Of a stretch of DNA of 64,000 nt, positions 27,694-36,528 are shown piece after piece. The stretch is from the IMG/VR virus record IMGVR_UViG_3300023179_000070, positions 1-64,000 of that record. One strand, 5' to 3'. The notes beneath the pieces are model-generated. The model was not told the origin of the DNA, made no database searches, and was given only the letters and a program-made list of their open reading frames with translations. Source of the stretch: a virus. Position 1 is the stretch's first letter; every line of letters starts with the position of its first letter. A program made the translations under genes and the position numbers.

Positions 27694-28827
27694 CTTAAAA
27701 ATATAGAAATTATCGGCTTCTTTCCAAAATTCTGGATCATCTACTACTTTATCTCCATTTTTATTAATCCAATCATATCTAGAGATAAATTTACCTTCTG
27801 CCCCATATAATGTTCTTGAAGATTTGTAATGAAGATTATTTATATTTTTAATATTAAAATCTTCTTTTGTTTTATGTTTTTTATTTATAATTAAATTATA
27901 GTCGAGATAATCTAATTTAAATTTATTTAAAACTTCTTCAGCCAAAAATGAAAGCAATATATAATTTATAGAATTTATTTTTAATAATTTTACAAAATTA
28001 GGACTATTTTCTTCTTCTATTATATAAATTATTTGATTTATATTGCTTTTGTATTTTTCAATTATTTCCTTTTTAATTGGTTTATTTGTAAATATAATAC
28101 ATTTTTTCTGCTGTAATAATTGTTCTAAAACTATTTCATTAAAGCAGTAATCCATTCTGACGATAGGATTTTCTACTAGAAAATTAGTTAAATTAATATT
28201 ATCTTCTGGAATTATTTCATAGCTTTGTAGATTATAATCAGAACCAAAATTAATTGTTTCTTTATTGTTATTAAATTTAATATTTAAAAGTTTTAATACT
28301 GAATAAGCTATTTCTTCTGGTTTTATATTATTGATACTTTTAGGATTTTCTTCTGCGGAATAAGATGGTTTTTTATCTCTATTAGAAGATATTAATATTT
28401 TATCTTGTTTTTTTGTCCAATATGGGCAAGCATTTTCAATATTGCTATTACTATAAAGTGCTACTATTTTTTTATCATAACCAGAAGCAATATGTACGCC
28501 AAAACTATCTGCACCTAAATGAAGAATTGAATTTTTTATTATATATGCTGCTTGATTTATAGTTGTTTGACCACCTAAAAACGCAGTATTTAAAAATTGT
28601 TTATCATTTTTTGTTCCAATTTGGACAATTTTAATATTATATTCTTCTAAATATGGAATTAATATTTCTAATACTTCTTGCCAATAATCATAATTTTTAG
28701 AATTATATTTACTAAAAGGTTGAAAACATATATATTTTTCTATTGGTAATGGAAAAAATTTTTCATAAATAAAAGGTTTTCCAATTTTAACCCCACAAGA
28801 TGTTGCGTATCTTTCAATTAAATGCAT
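27685..28827 (-). CDS. GT9-like glycosyltransferase, C-terminal half plus extension
   Basis: 380 residues. Residues about 30-190 correspond to the donor-binding half of GT9 enzymes (KYICFQPFSKYNSKNYDYW; HLGADSFGVHIASGYDKKIVALYS). The N-terminal half is not in this protein but at the end of the preceding gene (28829-30748), whose last 90 residues carry the other Rossmann domain. The start ATG lies 1 nt after that stop with AAGGAT overlapping it, so re-initiation is likely. Residues after 190 are an Ile/Asn-rich domain I do not recognise. Confidence 0.65.
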   Translation of the reverse strand: MHLIERYATSCGVKIGKPFIYEKFFPLPIEKYICFQPFSKYNSKNYDYWQEVLEILIPYLEEYNIKIVQIGTKNDKQFLNTAFLGGQTTINQAAYIIKNSILHLGADSFGVHIASGYDKKIVALYSNSNIENACPYWTKKQDKILISSNRDKKPSYSAEENPKSINNIKPEEIAYSVLKLLNIKFNNNKETINFGSDYNLQSYEIIPEDNINLTNFLVENPIVRMDYCFNEIVLEQLLQQKKCIIFTNKPIKKEIIEKYKSNINQIIYIIEEENSPNFVKLLKINSINYILLSFLAEEVLNKFKLDYLDYNLIINKKHKTKEDFNIKNINNLHYKSSRTLYGAEGKFISRYDWINKNGDKVVDDPEFWKEADNFYIFKLT

Positions 28828-28828
28828 A

Positions 28829-30748
28829 TTAATCCTTTATATTGAATTGTATATTAGTTTTACCATTATGTAAATAATCTAAAAATCTTTGTGTACCTAC
28901 ATGTGGTAAAAATGCTATTTCAAAATAACCTTTATGATCTTGAGATCCTTCTAGCCAAATTAATTGATCCATTTGAGGTATATAATTTAAAAGCCTATGA
29001 ATATGAGGATTTCCATCTAATATTTCAAAATATTCCTGCTTTACAGCAACATAAAGATTATATTCTGGATATTGTTTTTTAATATTTTCGAATAAAGAAG
29101 TAGATAAAAATATATCTCCTATGCTTTCTGGCATTACATATAAAATTCTTTTACCTTTATCATTTTGATCTAATAAGTCTTCAAAATTAATTTTCTTTAA
29201 TTTTTGATTTTCTTGTACGGCTACATTTCTAAAATAATTTTCAATGTCTTGTCTTTTAGCACCCTTTGATAATTCGTTCATCCAATATTTACAACCATCA
29301 TCATTTTGATCAACCTCTTTCATTTTCAAAATATTATGATACATAAATAATAACCATTCAATATTATTTGGAATTTCTGGAATTTGGAAATATGGATCTT
29401 TTTCTTCTTTGCTTTCTGAAATTTTTGACCAATCTATAAATTCTTTGCTATCAATAAATGATTCTATTTGTTTGCATATATTTTCTACACCAAAGTTTTT
29501 AATTGTCCATTCTCTAGCCTTTGCTCCCATTTCTTTTCTTTTTTGAATTGGCATTTTATAAACAATATTTAAATTTTTTGCTATTGACTCTGGAGATGTT
29601 GAAGCTTTAATAAACTCTGTTCCATGTTCTCTATATTCTGACCACTCAAGAGATAATGAATGAGCTTCTTTTTCGCACATTTCTTCTCCACAGCTATAAT
29701 TTGTAACTAATGTAATAAGCTCTGTTAATTTTGCTTCTTGAATTGGTATTTCTTGTCCACCACTAGTAAATGGATGACAGTATATATCCATTAAATTATA
29801 AATTTCATTTAATTTTTCTTCTGATACTCCTAATCCAACGTTTGTAGTTATTTGAGTTTTTTGACTTTTACAAAATCTGCAATTTAAATCTTGACCACTA
29901 AAAGGTTTTACTTCATATTCTCCGCAATTTTTACATACATAAGTAGTTAATATTTCTTGTGGATTTACTCCAATTTCACCAGCTAATTTATGTATGTTCC
30001 AACCTTCTCCCCAATGAGTATGGAGAAGAAGGTATGTATTTTTAATCTCTGGATTTTGTTTTTTCCATAGCGCATATCCTTGAAGCAAATTAGGAACACT
30101 TTTTCTTAATTGATTTCTAAAAACAAAACCTATAACAAATGCATCTGGAGGTATATTATTTCTTTTTCTAAGTTGATTTCTATCAAAATCAGAAAGTCTA
30201 TAAAAATCTTTATTTTCTAATGCTCCATGAAGAGTTTTTACGTGAGGAAATCCAAGTTTATGCAAAGCTTTTGTAGCGAAATCACTCCAAATCCAATAAT
30301 TTTTTACTTTTCTTGCCGCTTGTATTGCCGATTCAAGAATTGGTAAAGAATCTAATGTTGTCCATATAACAGAATTGATTTTATTAAACCAAGGCTTTTC
30401 TATTGCAAAATCTACTCCCCAAATATCTTGGACTGCAATATAAACATCTGGTTTTTCTTCATTAATTACCTTGTCTAAAAGATGTGCTCCATAACTAGCC
30501 ATTCTAGCCAAGTGTGGATCTCTATTTAATTGATCTAATTCTTGTTGAGTATTTGGTAAAGAGCCTACTGTTTTCCAAGGAGTTTTACCAAAATCTGGAT
30601 GATTATAAGTCATCCCACATGCATAGTGTACAATATCGTATTTATTTTTTAAATATAAATTTTTTAATATAGCTCTTGCACTTCTTCCAAAGCCTGTTTT
30701 AGCTAAAGAAAAATCAGTTTGTATTAAAATTTTCTTTTTTCGTTCCAT
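28829..30748 (-). CDS. Multidomain glycosyltransferase (GT4 with zinc ribbon, DUF4214-like, GT9 N-half)
   Basis: 639 residues. Residues 1-430 form a GT-B fold (ILIQTDFSLAKTGFGRSARA at the start; HPFTSGGQEIPIQEAKL as the donor-site loop with Glu). A four-Cys zinc ribbon is inserted at C272, C275, C290 and C293. Residues about 465-530 resemble DUF4214 (MYHNILKMKEVDQNDDGCKYW, MNELSKGAKRQDIENYF). Residues from about 555 (GKRILYVMPESIGDIFLSTS) start a GT9 domain that stops after its first half and continues in the next gene. It probably adds sugars in series, possibly on phage or host glycans. It overlaps the upstream gene by 1 nt. Confidence 0.7.
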   Translation of the reverse strand: MERKKKILIQTDFSLAKTGFGRSARAILKNLYLKNKYDIVHYACGMTYNHPDFGKTPWKTVGSLPNTQQELDQLNRDPHLARMASYGAHLLDKVINEEKPDVYIAVQDIWGVDFAIEKPWFNKINSVIWTTLDSLPILESAIQAARKVKNYWIWSDFATKALHKLGFPHVKTLHGALENKDFYRLSDFDRNQLRKRNNIPPDAFVIGFVFRNQLRKSVPNLLQGYALWKKQNPEIKNTYLLLHTHWGEGWNIHKLAGEIGVNPQEILTTYVCKNCGEYEVKPFSGQDLNCRFCKSQKTQITTNVGLGVSEEKLNEIYNLMDIYCHPFTSGGQEIPIQEAKLTELITLVTNYSCGEEMCEKEAHSLSLEWSEYREHGTEFIKASTSPESIAKNLNIVYKMPIQKRKEMGAKAREWTIKNFGVENICKQIESFIDSKEFIDWSKISESKEEKDPYFQIPEIPNNIEWLLFMYHNILKMKEVDQNDDGCKYWMNELSKGAKRQDIENYFRNVAVQENQKLKKINFEDLLDQNDKGKRILYVMPESIGDIFLSTSLFENIKKQYPEYNLYVAVKQEYFEILDGNPHIHRLLNYIPQMDQLIWLEGSQDHKGYFEIAFLPHVGTQRFLDYLHNGKTNIQFNIKD

Positions 30749-31290
30749 TACCAGAGTTCGCTGTCTTCTTGGTTATCAGGATTAACTTCTTTAGTATCTT
30801 TTGTTGAATTTTTAGCTTTTTTAATAGCTTCAATTCTTTGAGCTTCAAAAACGGAATTTAAAGAGTAAGTTAAAAATTCTTTTAATAACCTAGCTTCGTT
30901 AAAATAAAATCCAATTAAATATGATTGTTTATTTTCAACATTTTGTTTATCTTCTTTATTGACGCTATATGAAAAACCTACTTGTTTTTCATCTTTAATA
31001 TAAGGCGCAAGTTTAATTTTTGTAATTTGTTTTTCAGAAGTATGATATGCTGAAAACTCTACATTTCTTTCTAGAGCATCAAGAAGTCCAGCCGCTTCTG
31101 TAAGTGAAAATTTAACTTTAACACTTTTATTAGGGTTATTTTGATTTTCTGAAAAAGATCCGATTTTTTTAGCATCGTTCCAAGAACTTTGCTTAATTAA
31201 TGATCCCCATACTGAATTATCTTTAGAATTTACGCTGAAACTACAAGCTGTGCCTGTATTTTTACTATTTGGTTTATAAAATGATATCAT
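30748..31290 (-). CDS. Putative single-stranded DNA-binding protein
   Basis: 180 residues. A beta-rich N-terminal half (MISFYKPNSKNTGTACSFSV, VWGSLIKQSSWND, VKVKFSLTEAAGLLDAL) precedes a second sheet-helix segment. The last 20 residues are Asp/Glu/Asn rich and end ...EDSELW, an acidic tail with a final aromatic residue like those of phage and bacterial SSBs that recruit partner proteins. It opens a minus-strand run just downstream of the polymerase catalytic gene. Family identity is not certain; PC4/Whirly-like folds are another possibility. Confidence 0.45.
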   Translation of the reverse strand: MISFYKPNSKNTGTACSFSVNSKDNSVWGSLIKQSSWNDAKKIGSFSENQNNPNKSVKVKFSLTEAAGLLDALERNVEFSAYHTSEKQITKIKLAPYIKDEKQVGFSYSVNKEDKQNVENKQSYLIGFYFNEARLLKEFLTYSLNSVFEAQRIEAIKKAKNSTKDTKEVNPDNQEDSELW

Positions 31291-31298
31291 ATTAATCT

Positions 31299-31327
31299 AT
31301 GTTACTAATTATATTTAAAAATGTCAA
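31299..31327 (-). promoter_or_regulatory. Sigma70-type promoter, 8 nt before start codon
   Basis: On the minus strand: TTGACA (31327-31322), 17-bp spacer, TAACAT (31304-31299), 8 nt, ATG at 31290. It overlaps the 3' end of the polymerase gene and gives the SSB-like gene independent expression. Confidence 0.6.
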
Positions 31328-33915
31328 TTATTTTTATCTGTCTTTTTTAGATCATTTAATTTCATATAAATTTGATGATCTTGAATAGCTATTAAGTCTC
31401 CAAATACGCAATCATCTCTTTTTGAACCTTTGCAAATAACTATATTTCCTTCTTCAAAAGTCCTGTTATTTAATAATTTATTATTTTCAATATTATCATT
31501 AAATATTAATACGCTAATTGATGATGTTTCGTCTGATATCTTTAATCTTACATATCTAGTTTTCTTTTCATTTTTGGAAACGCCAGTAAATACTTCTTCA
31601 ATTTGACCTACAAACGCTACTTTATTATTTATTGGTTCATCTATAATCTCGCAAATATATTTTAAATTTTCTCTTTTCTCTGAGAAGATTTCCTTAAGAT
31701 CTTTATTATAAGTATATCCTAAAAGTTTCTTTTCGTAATACCAATTTGCAAAACTTTCACTTTTGCTATTTTGATTATAAATTTGTAAATATGGATCATA
31801 TTTACTTTTAATCGTTTTTAATCTTGTATCTTTGATTACTACATGATTTTTTTCATCAGTAAATTTATTTAAATGTTTAATAATCTTAATAAGATCATAA
31901 TCAAATTTTTCTGCGAATGAAATTGCATATTTCTTTTCTTTAGCAGTTAAAATATTCCATAGTTGGGCTTCTAATACGATTTTACTTCTAGATTGATTAA
32001 AACCACTTAATGCTCCAGCTTGTATAAGTGCAGATAATACTCCAATATTAAGATCTGCTTCTTCTGCTGCTTGAAAAATTTCAAATTTATTGGAATACTT
32101 ATTTCTAAAACTATTAAGTTTTTCAATTGATTTATCGCTAATACCTTTAATTGACAACAATCCAAATCGGATGTCTTTTTGTTCAATTGAAAAATCCATT
32201 TCAGATTTAATGATATGAGGAGGAAGTAATTGAATATTAAATTCATGCATTTCTTTTTGAATTTTAGAAATTTCACCAATTGGATCTGGTTCATTTCTGC
32301 TCATTTTTAAAAGAGATAAGAAGAATTGTTGTGGATAATTAAATTTTAGATAAATTGTAACTGCAGCTAAGGCTGCATATGCAAGCGAGTGAGATTTATT
32401 AAATGAATAATTTGCTGAATCTTCCATGATTTTCCATAGAATTTCTCCTACTTCTTTTGGTAGTTTATTTTGTTTTACTTTTTCTTGAATCTTCTTTTGC
32501 CATGCTTTGATTTCTTCGGTTTTCTTTTTACCTACGATTCTTCTTAAAATTTCTGCTTCATCAAGAGTGAACCCAATTTTATGCGCCATTTGCATAAGCT
32601 GTTCTTGGTAAAGCGCAACTCCACCAGTTTGCTTTAAAATATCATCAAAGAATGGATGAATACTTTCATGTTCACCATAATTTGTATATTTAGCATATTT
32701 GTCTACGAATTGAAGTGCTCCAGGTCTAGCTAAAGCAAGAACTCCACTAAGTTCTTCTAGATTTTTCGGTTTTACTTTTTGGCATACTTTAAAATTTGTA
32801 TCTGCTTCAATTTGAAATAGTCCATGAGGCGATTTTAATTCTTGTAAATTTCTATAAATAGATTCATGAGACAAATCAATATCTTGGACTTTGACACCAA
32901 TACTTTTGCAAACGTCATCTACAACAGAAACACTTCTTAATCCAAGAATATCAAGTTTAATATTAAATAAACTAACCCAATTCATATCAAAACTTGAAAC
33001 GGCTTCTTTATCACTTGAAAATTCAGTTGGACATACTTTTTCAAGGTTATTATAAGATAAAAGAACTCCAGAAGGATGAACTCCTTTATTTTTAATTAAA
33101 TCTCTAAGTTTTAAAGCAATTTCATAAACCTCTTTATTTTCATCGCACCATTCTTTAAATTTTTCAATTTCCTCGTAAGCAGTTGTAATATCTTTGACTT
33201 GACCGAATACCTTTGGAATAAGTGAGGAAATATTCGTCATTTCTTCTTCACTTTTTTCCCCTACAATCTTTCCGCACTCTTTAATAAGTAATTTTCCACT
33301 AAGAGTATTAAGAGTTAAAATTTTACTAGTTTTGCCTTTAAATTTAGTCTCAAGATATTCAAGTACTCTATGACGATTATAATAACAAATATCCAAATCA
33401 ACGTCACACATTAATGAACCATCTAAATAGGTTATTCCATCTACAACTTGCTTTTTAGCTCGAATCTTGGATATAAATCTTTCAAAATAAAGGTTATATT
33501 TAACTGGATCAATTCTAGTTACTCCAATAAGATATAAAATTAATGATCCAGCAGCAGAACCTCTACCTAATCCAACTGGAATATCATGAGTTTTACAAAA
33601 GTTAATAACATCCCAAACTAGGAGGATGTAATCAATAAATCCAAGTTCTTTTAATGTTTCTAGCTCATATTTTGCTCGATCAATATATTTCTTATAATCT
33701 AAAGAATTTTTATGAATATTTAAATCTTTAAATCCATTTAAAGCTAAAGCTCTTAAAAAATCATAATTCGATACATCTTCGCTAACATTTAAATGTCTTT
33801 TCGATTCGGCATCAATCGTAAATTCTGGTAATCTAACACCATGCAGCCCAAGATCAACGTCTTGAAATTTTGATGAAAATACTTTATCTTCTAAAATATT
33901 ATTCATCATCTTCAT
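31324..33915 (-). CDS. dnaE: DNA polymerase III alpha subunit, catalytic part
   Basis: 863 residues, shorter than cellular DnaE because the PHP domain is encoded separately at 34757-35503. Visible catalytic features: GRGSAAGSL (residues 117-125), the metal-binding CDVDLD (D173, D175) and a third Asp in KLDILGLRS near residue 326. A helix-hairpin-helix/fingers region with EILRRIVGKKK follows, and a C-terminal OB fold (VAFVGQIEEVFTG ... VLIFNDNI) near residues 760-840. It starts inside the preceding small gene; ATG at 33909 or 33906, nearer to AAGGA, are alternative starts. It should replicate the phage genome. Confidence 0.9.
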   Translation of the reverse strand: MKMMNNILEDKVFSSKFQDVDLGLHGVRLPEFTIDAESKRHLNVSEDVSNYDFLRALALNGFKDLNIHKNSLDYKKYIDRAKYELETLKELGFIDYILLVWDVINFCKTHDIPVGLGRGSAAGSLILYLIGVTRIDPVKYNLYFERFISKIRAKKQVVDGITYLDGSLMCDVDLDICYYNRHRVLEYLETKFKGKTSKILTLNTLSGKLLIKECGKIVGEKSEEEMTNISSLIPKVFGQVKDITTAYEEIEKFKEWCDENKEVYEIALKLRDLIKNKGVHPSGVLLSYNNLEKVCPTEFSSDKEAVSSFDMNWVSLFNIKLDILGLRSVSVVDDVCKSIGVKVQDIDLSHESIYRNLQELKSPHGLFQIEADTNFKVCQKVKPKNLEELSGVLALARPGALQFVDKYAKYTNYGEHESIHPFFDDILKQTGGVALYQEQLMQMAHKIGFTLDEAEILRRIVGKKKTEEIKAWQKKIQEKVKQNKLPKEVGEILWKIMEDSANYSFNKSHSLAYAALAAVTIYLKFNYPQQFFLSLLKMSRNEPDPIGEISKIQKEMHEFNIQLLPPHIIKSEMDFSIEQKDIRFGLLSIKGISDKSIEKLNSFRNKYSNKFEIFQAAEEADLNIGVLSALIQAGALSGFNQSRSKIVLEAQLWNILTAKEKKYAISFAEKFDYDLIKIIKHLNKFTDEKNHVVIKDTRLKTIKSKYDPYLQIYNQNSKSESFANWYYEKKLLGYTYNKDLKEIFSEKRENLKYICEIIDEPINNKVAFVGQIEEVFTGVSKNEKKTRYVRLKISDETSSISVLIFNDNIENNKLLNNRTFEEGNIVICKGSKRDDCVFGDLIAIQDHQIYMKLNDLKKTDKNN

Positions 33916-34117
33916 CCTTTTGATTTATTTTGTCAATTTCTTTATTAAATTCATTTAATCCTGTTGAAAGAATTTTCATAGAAGCCTTATCCTTCAAAGA
34001 AAAGAAAACATCAGCTTTTCCAGTTTTCTTACCTTTTTGAATAGTAATAAGTAGATATTCTATACCAGAATCATCTAGATTTTGAAGCATATCATAAATA
34101 TTATCTAATGATGCCAT
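33899..34117 (-). CDS. Small protein between exonuclease and polymerase genes
   Basis: 72 residues with alternating strand and helix (GIEYLLITIQKGKKTGKADVFF) and an acidic C-terminus (KINQKDEDDE). No family is recognised. It starts 1 nt after the exonuclease gene and overlaps the polymerase gene by 17 nt, so it is translated with both. A replisome accessory role is possible from context. Confidence 0.5.
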   Translation of the reverse strand: MASLDNIYDMLQNLDDSGIEYLLITIQKGKKTGKADVFFSLKDKASMKILSTGLNEFNKEIDKINQKDEDDE

Positions 34118-34118
34118 A

Positions 34119-34757
34119 TTAAATTTCTACCTGCCATTTCAATTTATTCCATACTTTTAAATTTAAGTCAAGATCATTTATTGCATCATGTAGTTTATCA
34201 TAATCATGTTCAATACCATTTTCTTTACCTAAAGCTGTTAAAGAACTTTTAATACCTTTTTTTCTTGTATGAAAAATCTTGTATTGATATTCAATTAAAC
34301 TTTCTTTTGCATTATATGGGCTTCCATATTTAATACCTCTGGCTATAGTGTTAGTATCAATAAATTTATTAATGAGGTGATGCCAATTACATCCCATATG
34401 CTTATAATATTCTTTAATTAAATAAATATCAAATCCAAGAGTATTATGACCTACGATATAATCTGCATGATCTAACCAATCTTTAATAGTTGGAAATATT
34501 TCTTTAGGATCATGTCCTTCTTTTTGGACTTTTTTATGATCGTATCTTGTTATTCTAGCTGCGTCTTGGCTAATTTTTAAATCTGTTTGCCATTTTAGAT
34601 AAAAATTCTTTTCGTCAACTTTTTTATCACCTTGAACTTTAATCATAGCAATTTGCCAAGGAATATTGTGACAGAAGTTAAGACAAAGATTAAATGTCTC
34701 GCAATCAATAAATACCAAAGTCTTTTTCTTGTTATATCTTAATAAATGCTCATCCAT
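34119..34757 (-). CDS. DEDDh 3'-5' exonuclease (DnaQ-like proofreading subunit)
   Basis: 212 residues with all DEDDh motifs: D18-x-E20 (FIDCE), VGHNTLGFD with D110, and H190 with D195 (HDAINDLD). The epsilon/DnaQ family removes mismatched 3' ends for DNA polymerase III. It lies between the PHP-like gene and the polymerase catalytic gene in one overlapping operon, supporting a role as the proofreading subunit. Confidence 0.88.
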   Translation of the reverse strand: MDEHLLRYNKKKTLVFIDCETFNLCLNFCHNIPWQIAMIKVQGDKKVDEKNFYLKWQTDLKISQDAARITRYDHKKVQKEGHDPKEIFPTIKDWLDHADYIVGHNTLGFDIYLIKEYYKHMGCNWHHLINKFIDTNTIARGIKYGSPYNAKESLIEYQYKIFHTRKKGIKSSLTALGKENGIEHDYDKLHDAINDLDLNLKVWNKLKWQVEI

Positions 34758-35503
34758 TATTTTGTTCCTAAATAACTTTCAAAAGAAAATTCATTACTAG
34801 ACATATGCTCTAATTCTGGTTTATTTAAAATACTTCTATTATTTATACAACGGAATGTAAGATATGTTTTAAAATCTTTTCTTTTATTATAATAAATACT
34901 TTTAGTCTTGTAAAGTTCTAAATTATTTTCTTGAGCATATTTTTCAATTTTGTTTTTAACAATAAGATCAAATGGTAAATCATTATCTTCAATAAAGACT
35001 ATAGGTTTTGTAAAATCAAATTGTGGAATACATATAAAGTTTTTTAAAGCATTATTAAATATAAAAGAATCATAAAATGGAATACAAAGTAATAAATCAT
35101 CTGTCCAGTTTTGTTTAATAGTTTCATAATCAAGCCTTGGTTCATAATAAAAACCAGTTTTTGCTGCTGTACTAAATAATTTAGTTAAAAGCTCATGACC
35201 TTGTTTGTTTCTAAAAAATATAACTATTTTTGAATTTTTCTGGCGAGATTCATCTGTTTTATCATTAATAGACTCCGTGACTGTAACTCTTAATCCATAA
35301 TTTAACTTAATATTATTGTTTTTCGTGTTTGTATACGCCTCAAGAAAAGATGACATATTATCTTCAACTAAAAATATCTCTTTAAGGTTATTTTGTTTGG
35401 CGATTTGAATTATAGAATCTGGATAATCATCTGCTTCATTTTTATCCTCAAGAGTCAAAATAGATCTACCTAATGAATAATGGGATTTAAATAATGGTAT
35501 CAT
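34757..35503 (-). CDS. PHP-like N-terminal domain of DNA polymerase III alpha as a separate protein
   Basis: 248 residues. The N-terminus PLFKSHYSLGRSIL, followed by QIAKQNNLKEIFLVEDN and LNYGLRVTV, matches the PHP domain that begins bacterial DnaE/PolC proteins. The first metal-binding His-x-His is changed to Lys6-Ser-His8, so metal-dependent activity is probably lost. It ends where the exonuclease gene begins (1-nt overlap). It likely forms a complex with the catalytic protein at 31324-33915. The domain match is from the N-terminal pattern; the C-terminal half is divergent. Confidence 0.65.
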   Translation of the reverse strand: MIPLFKSHYSLGRSILTLEDKNEADDYPDSIIQIAKQNNLKEIFLVEDNMSSFLEAYTNTKNNNIKLNYGLRVTVTESINDKTDESRQKNSKIVIFFRNKQGHELLTKLFSTAAKTGFYYEPRLDYETIKQNWTDDLLLCIPFYDSFIFNNALKNFICIPQFDFTKPIVFIEDNDLPFDLIVKNKIEKYAQENNLELYKTKSIYYNKRKDFKTYLTFRCINNRSILNKPELEHMSSNEFSFESYLGTK

Positions 35504-35510
35504 TATCTTT

Positions 35511-35539
35511 AATATAACAACTTTTTAAAAAGTAATCAA
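35511..35539 (-). promoter_or_regulatory. Sigma70-type promoter of polymerase operon
   Basis: On the minus strand: TTGATT (35539-35534), 17-bp spacer, TATATT (35516-35511), 7 nt, ATG at 35503. The -35 box overlaps the end of the upstream nuclease gene. Confidence 0.5.
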
Positions 35540-36498
35540 TCTAAAAATTCATCTTTTGTTTCATCAAGAAAATCATCTTTTTTGATAGGTGTTTGAAATC
35601 TAGGACATCCTTCATATTGTCGAGTTTCTATTTTAAATCCTTTTATATCTTTAAAATTATCTTCTAAACTAGTTTCTATAATTTCATTTTTATCATTAAG
35701 CTTAACGTAATATGTATATGGATCTTTGTATGGACATTTCCATCCTCCGACTTGACACATCCATTTATTTTTTTGATTATCTATTGCAAAATTAGATCTA
35801 GCAGATTCTTCATTAAATTTATTGATATAATCATTAATATGTTCTAAATAATGTTCAAATCCTTTAATTTGATTATCATCAAATGATAATTCTTGGATAG
35901 GTTGTTTTGGAAATCTAAGAAATAAGAATTTTACTATTGGTTTTAATTTTGGCCATAATTTTTTGCTAGCAAGACTATACATCATCGCTTGAATATTAGC
36001 TTCAAGGTCATCACCCCTAAACTTATATTTGGAGCTTTTGTAGTCAATTATATGCATTTCTTTTTTAATTTTAATAGGTTTATCTATAAAACCCTTAATA
36101 TGATATTTAGGTTCTTCATTTACAATATCAAAAGAATATTCTGGTTTAACTATTTCGCCACCTTCACCAAAGAAATCATTTTTAAGCCCAACTAGTATCA
36201 TATCATTTAATAATTTATAATTACTTTCATCTAATTTGACTTTTGCAGCTAATTTTTTGACTAATCTTGAGACTCCTTTATCGCCATCTATAGAATTTTT
36301 CTTGATAATTCTTTTATAGTTTTTAAGATGTCTTTTATTTAATAATAATTCAAAAATAGTATGACAAATCGTACCACGATCACTTCCATCATTAGATCTT
36401 TGTGGAATTTTTAAATGATAATTTAACCAATATGTCCATGAACATGTTTCGAGAGTTTTTATTCTTGAAGCAGATAAAGTTTTATTTTGATGGGTCAT
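35536..36498 (-). CDS. PD-(D/E)XK nuclease with four-Cys Fe-S pattern (Cas4/AddB-like)
   Basis: 320 residues. N-terminal SRIKTLETCSWTYWL with C19 and RGTICHTIFELL; catalytic GFIDKP (D139) and IIDYKSSK (D152, K154). Three C-terminal Cys (C248, C255, C298) together with C19 make the arrangement of Fe-S-containing RecB-family nucleases such as Cas4 and AddB. These enzymes trim DNA ends during recombination or replication. No CRISPR array is nearby, so a replication/recombination role is more likely than adaptation. The C-terminus carries a repeated DEFLD/DDFLDETKDEFLD acidic tail. Confidence 0.8.
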   Translation of the reverse strand: MTHQNKTLSASRIKTLETCSWTYWLNYHLKIPQRSNDGSDRGTICHTIFELLLNKRHLKNYKRIIKKNSIDGDKGVSRLVKKLAAKVKLDESNYKLLNDMILVGLKNDFFGEGGEIVKPEYSFDIVNEEPKYHIKGFIDKPIKIKKEMHIIDYKSSKYKFRGDDLEANIQAMMYSLASKKLWPKLKPIVKFLFLRFPKQPIQELSFDDNQIKGFEHYLEHINDYINKFNEESARSNFAIDNQKNKWMCQVGGWKCPYKDPYTYYVKLNDKNEIIETSLEDNFKDIKGFKIETRQYEGCPRFQTPIKKDDFLDETKDEFLD

Positions 36499-36528
36499 AA
36501 ATTTTTTTTACCCTTTTTGCTCCACTAT

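Noticed and set aside
35536-36498. CRISPR Cas4 adaptation nuclease
   Set aside because: No cas1, cas2 or array in the window; replication or recombination use is more likely.
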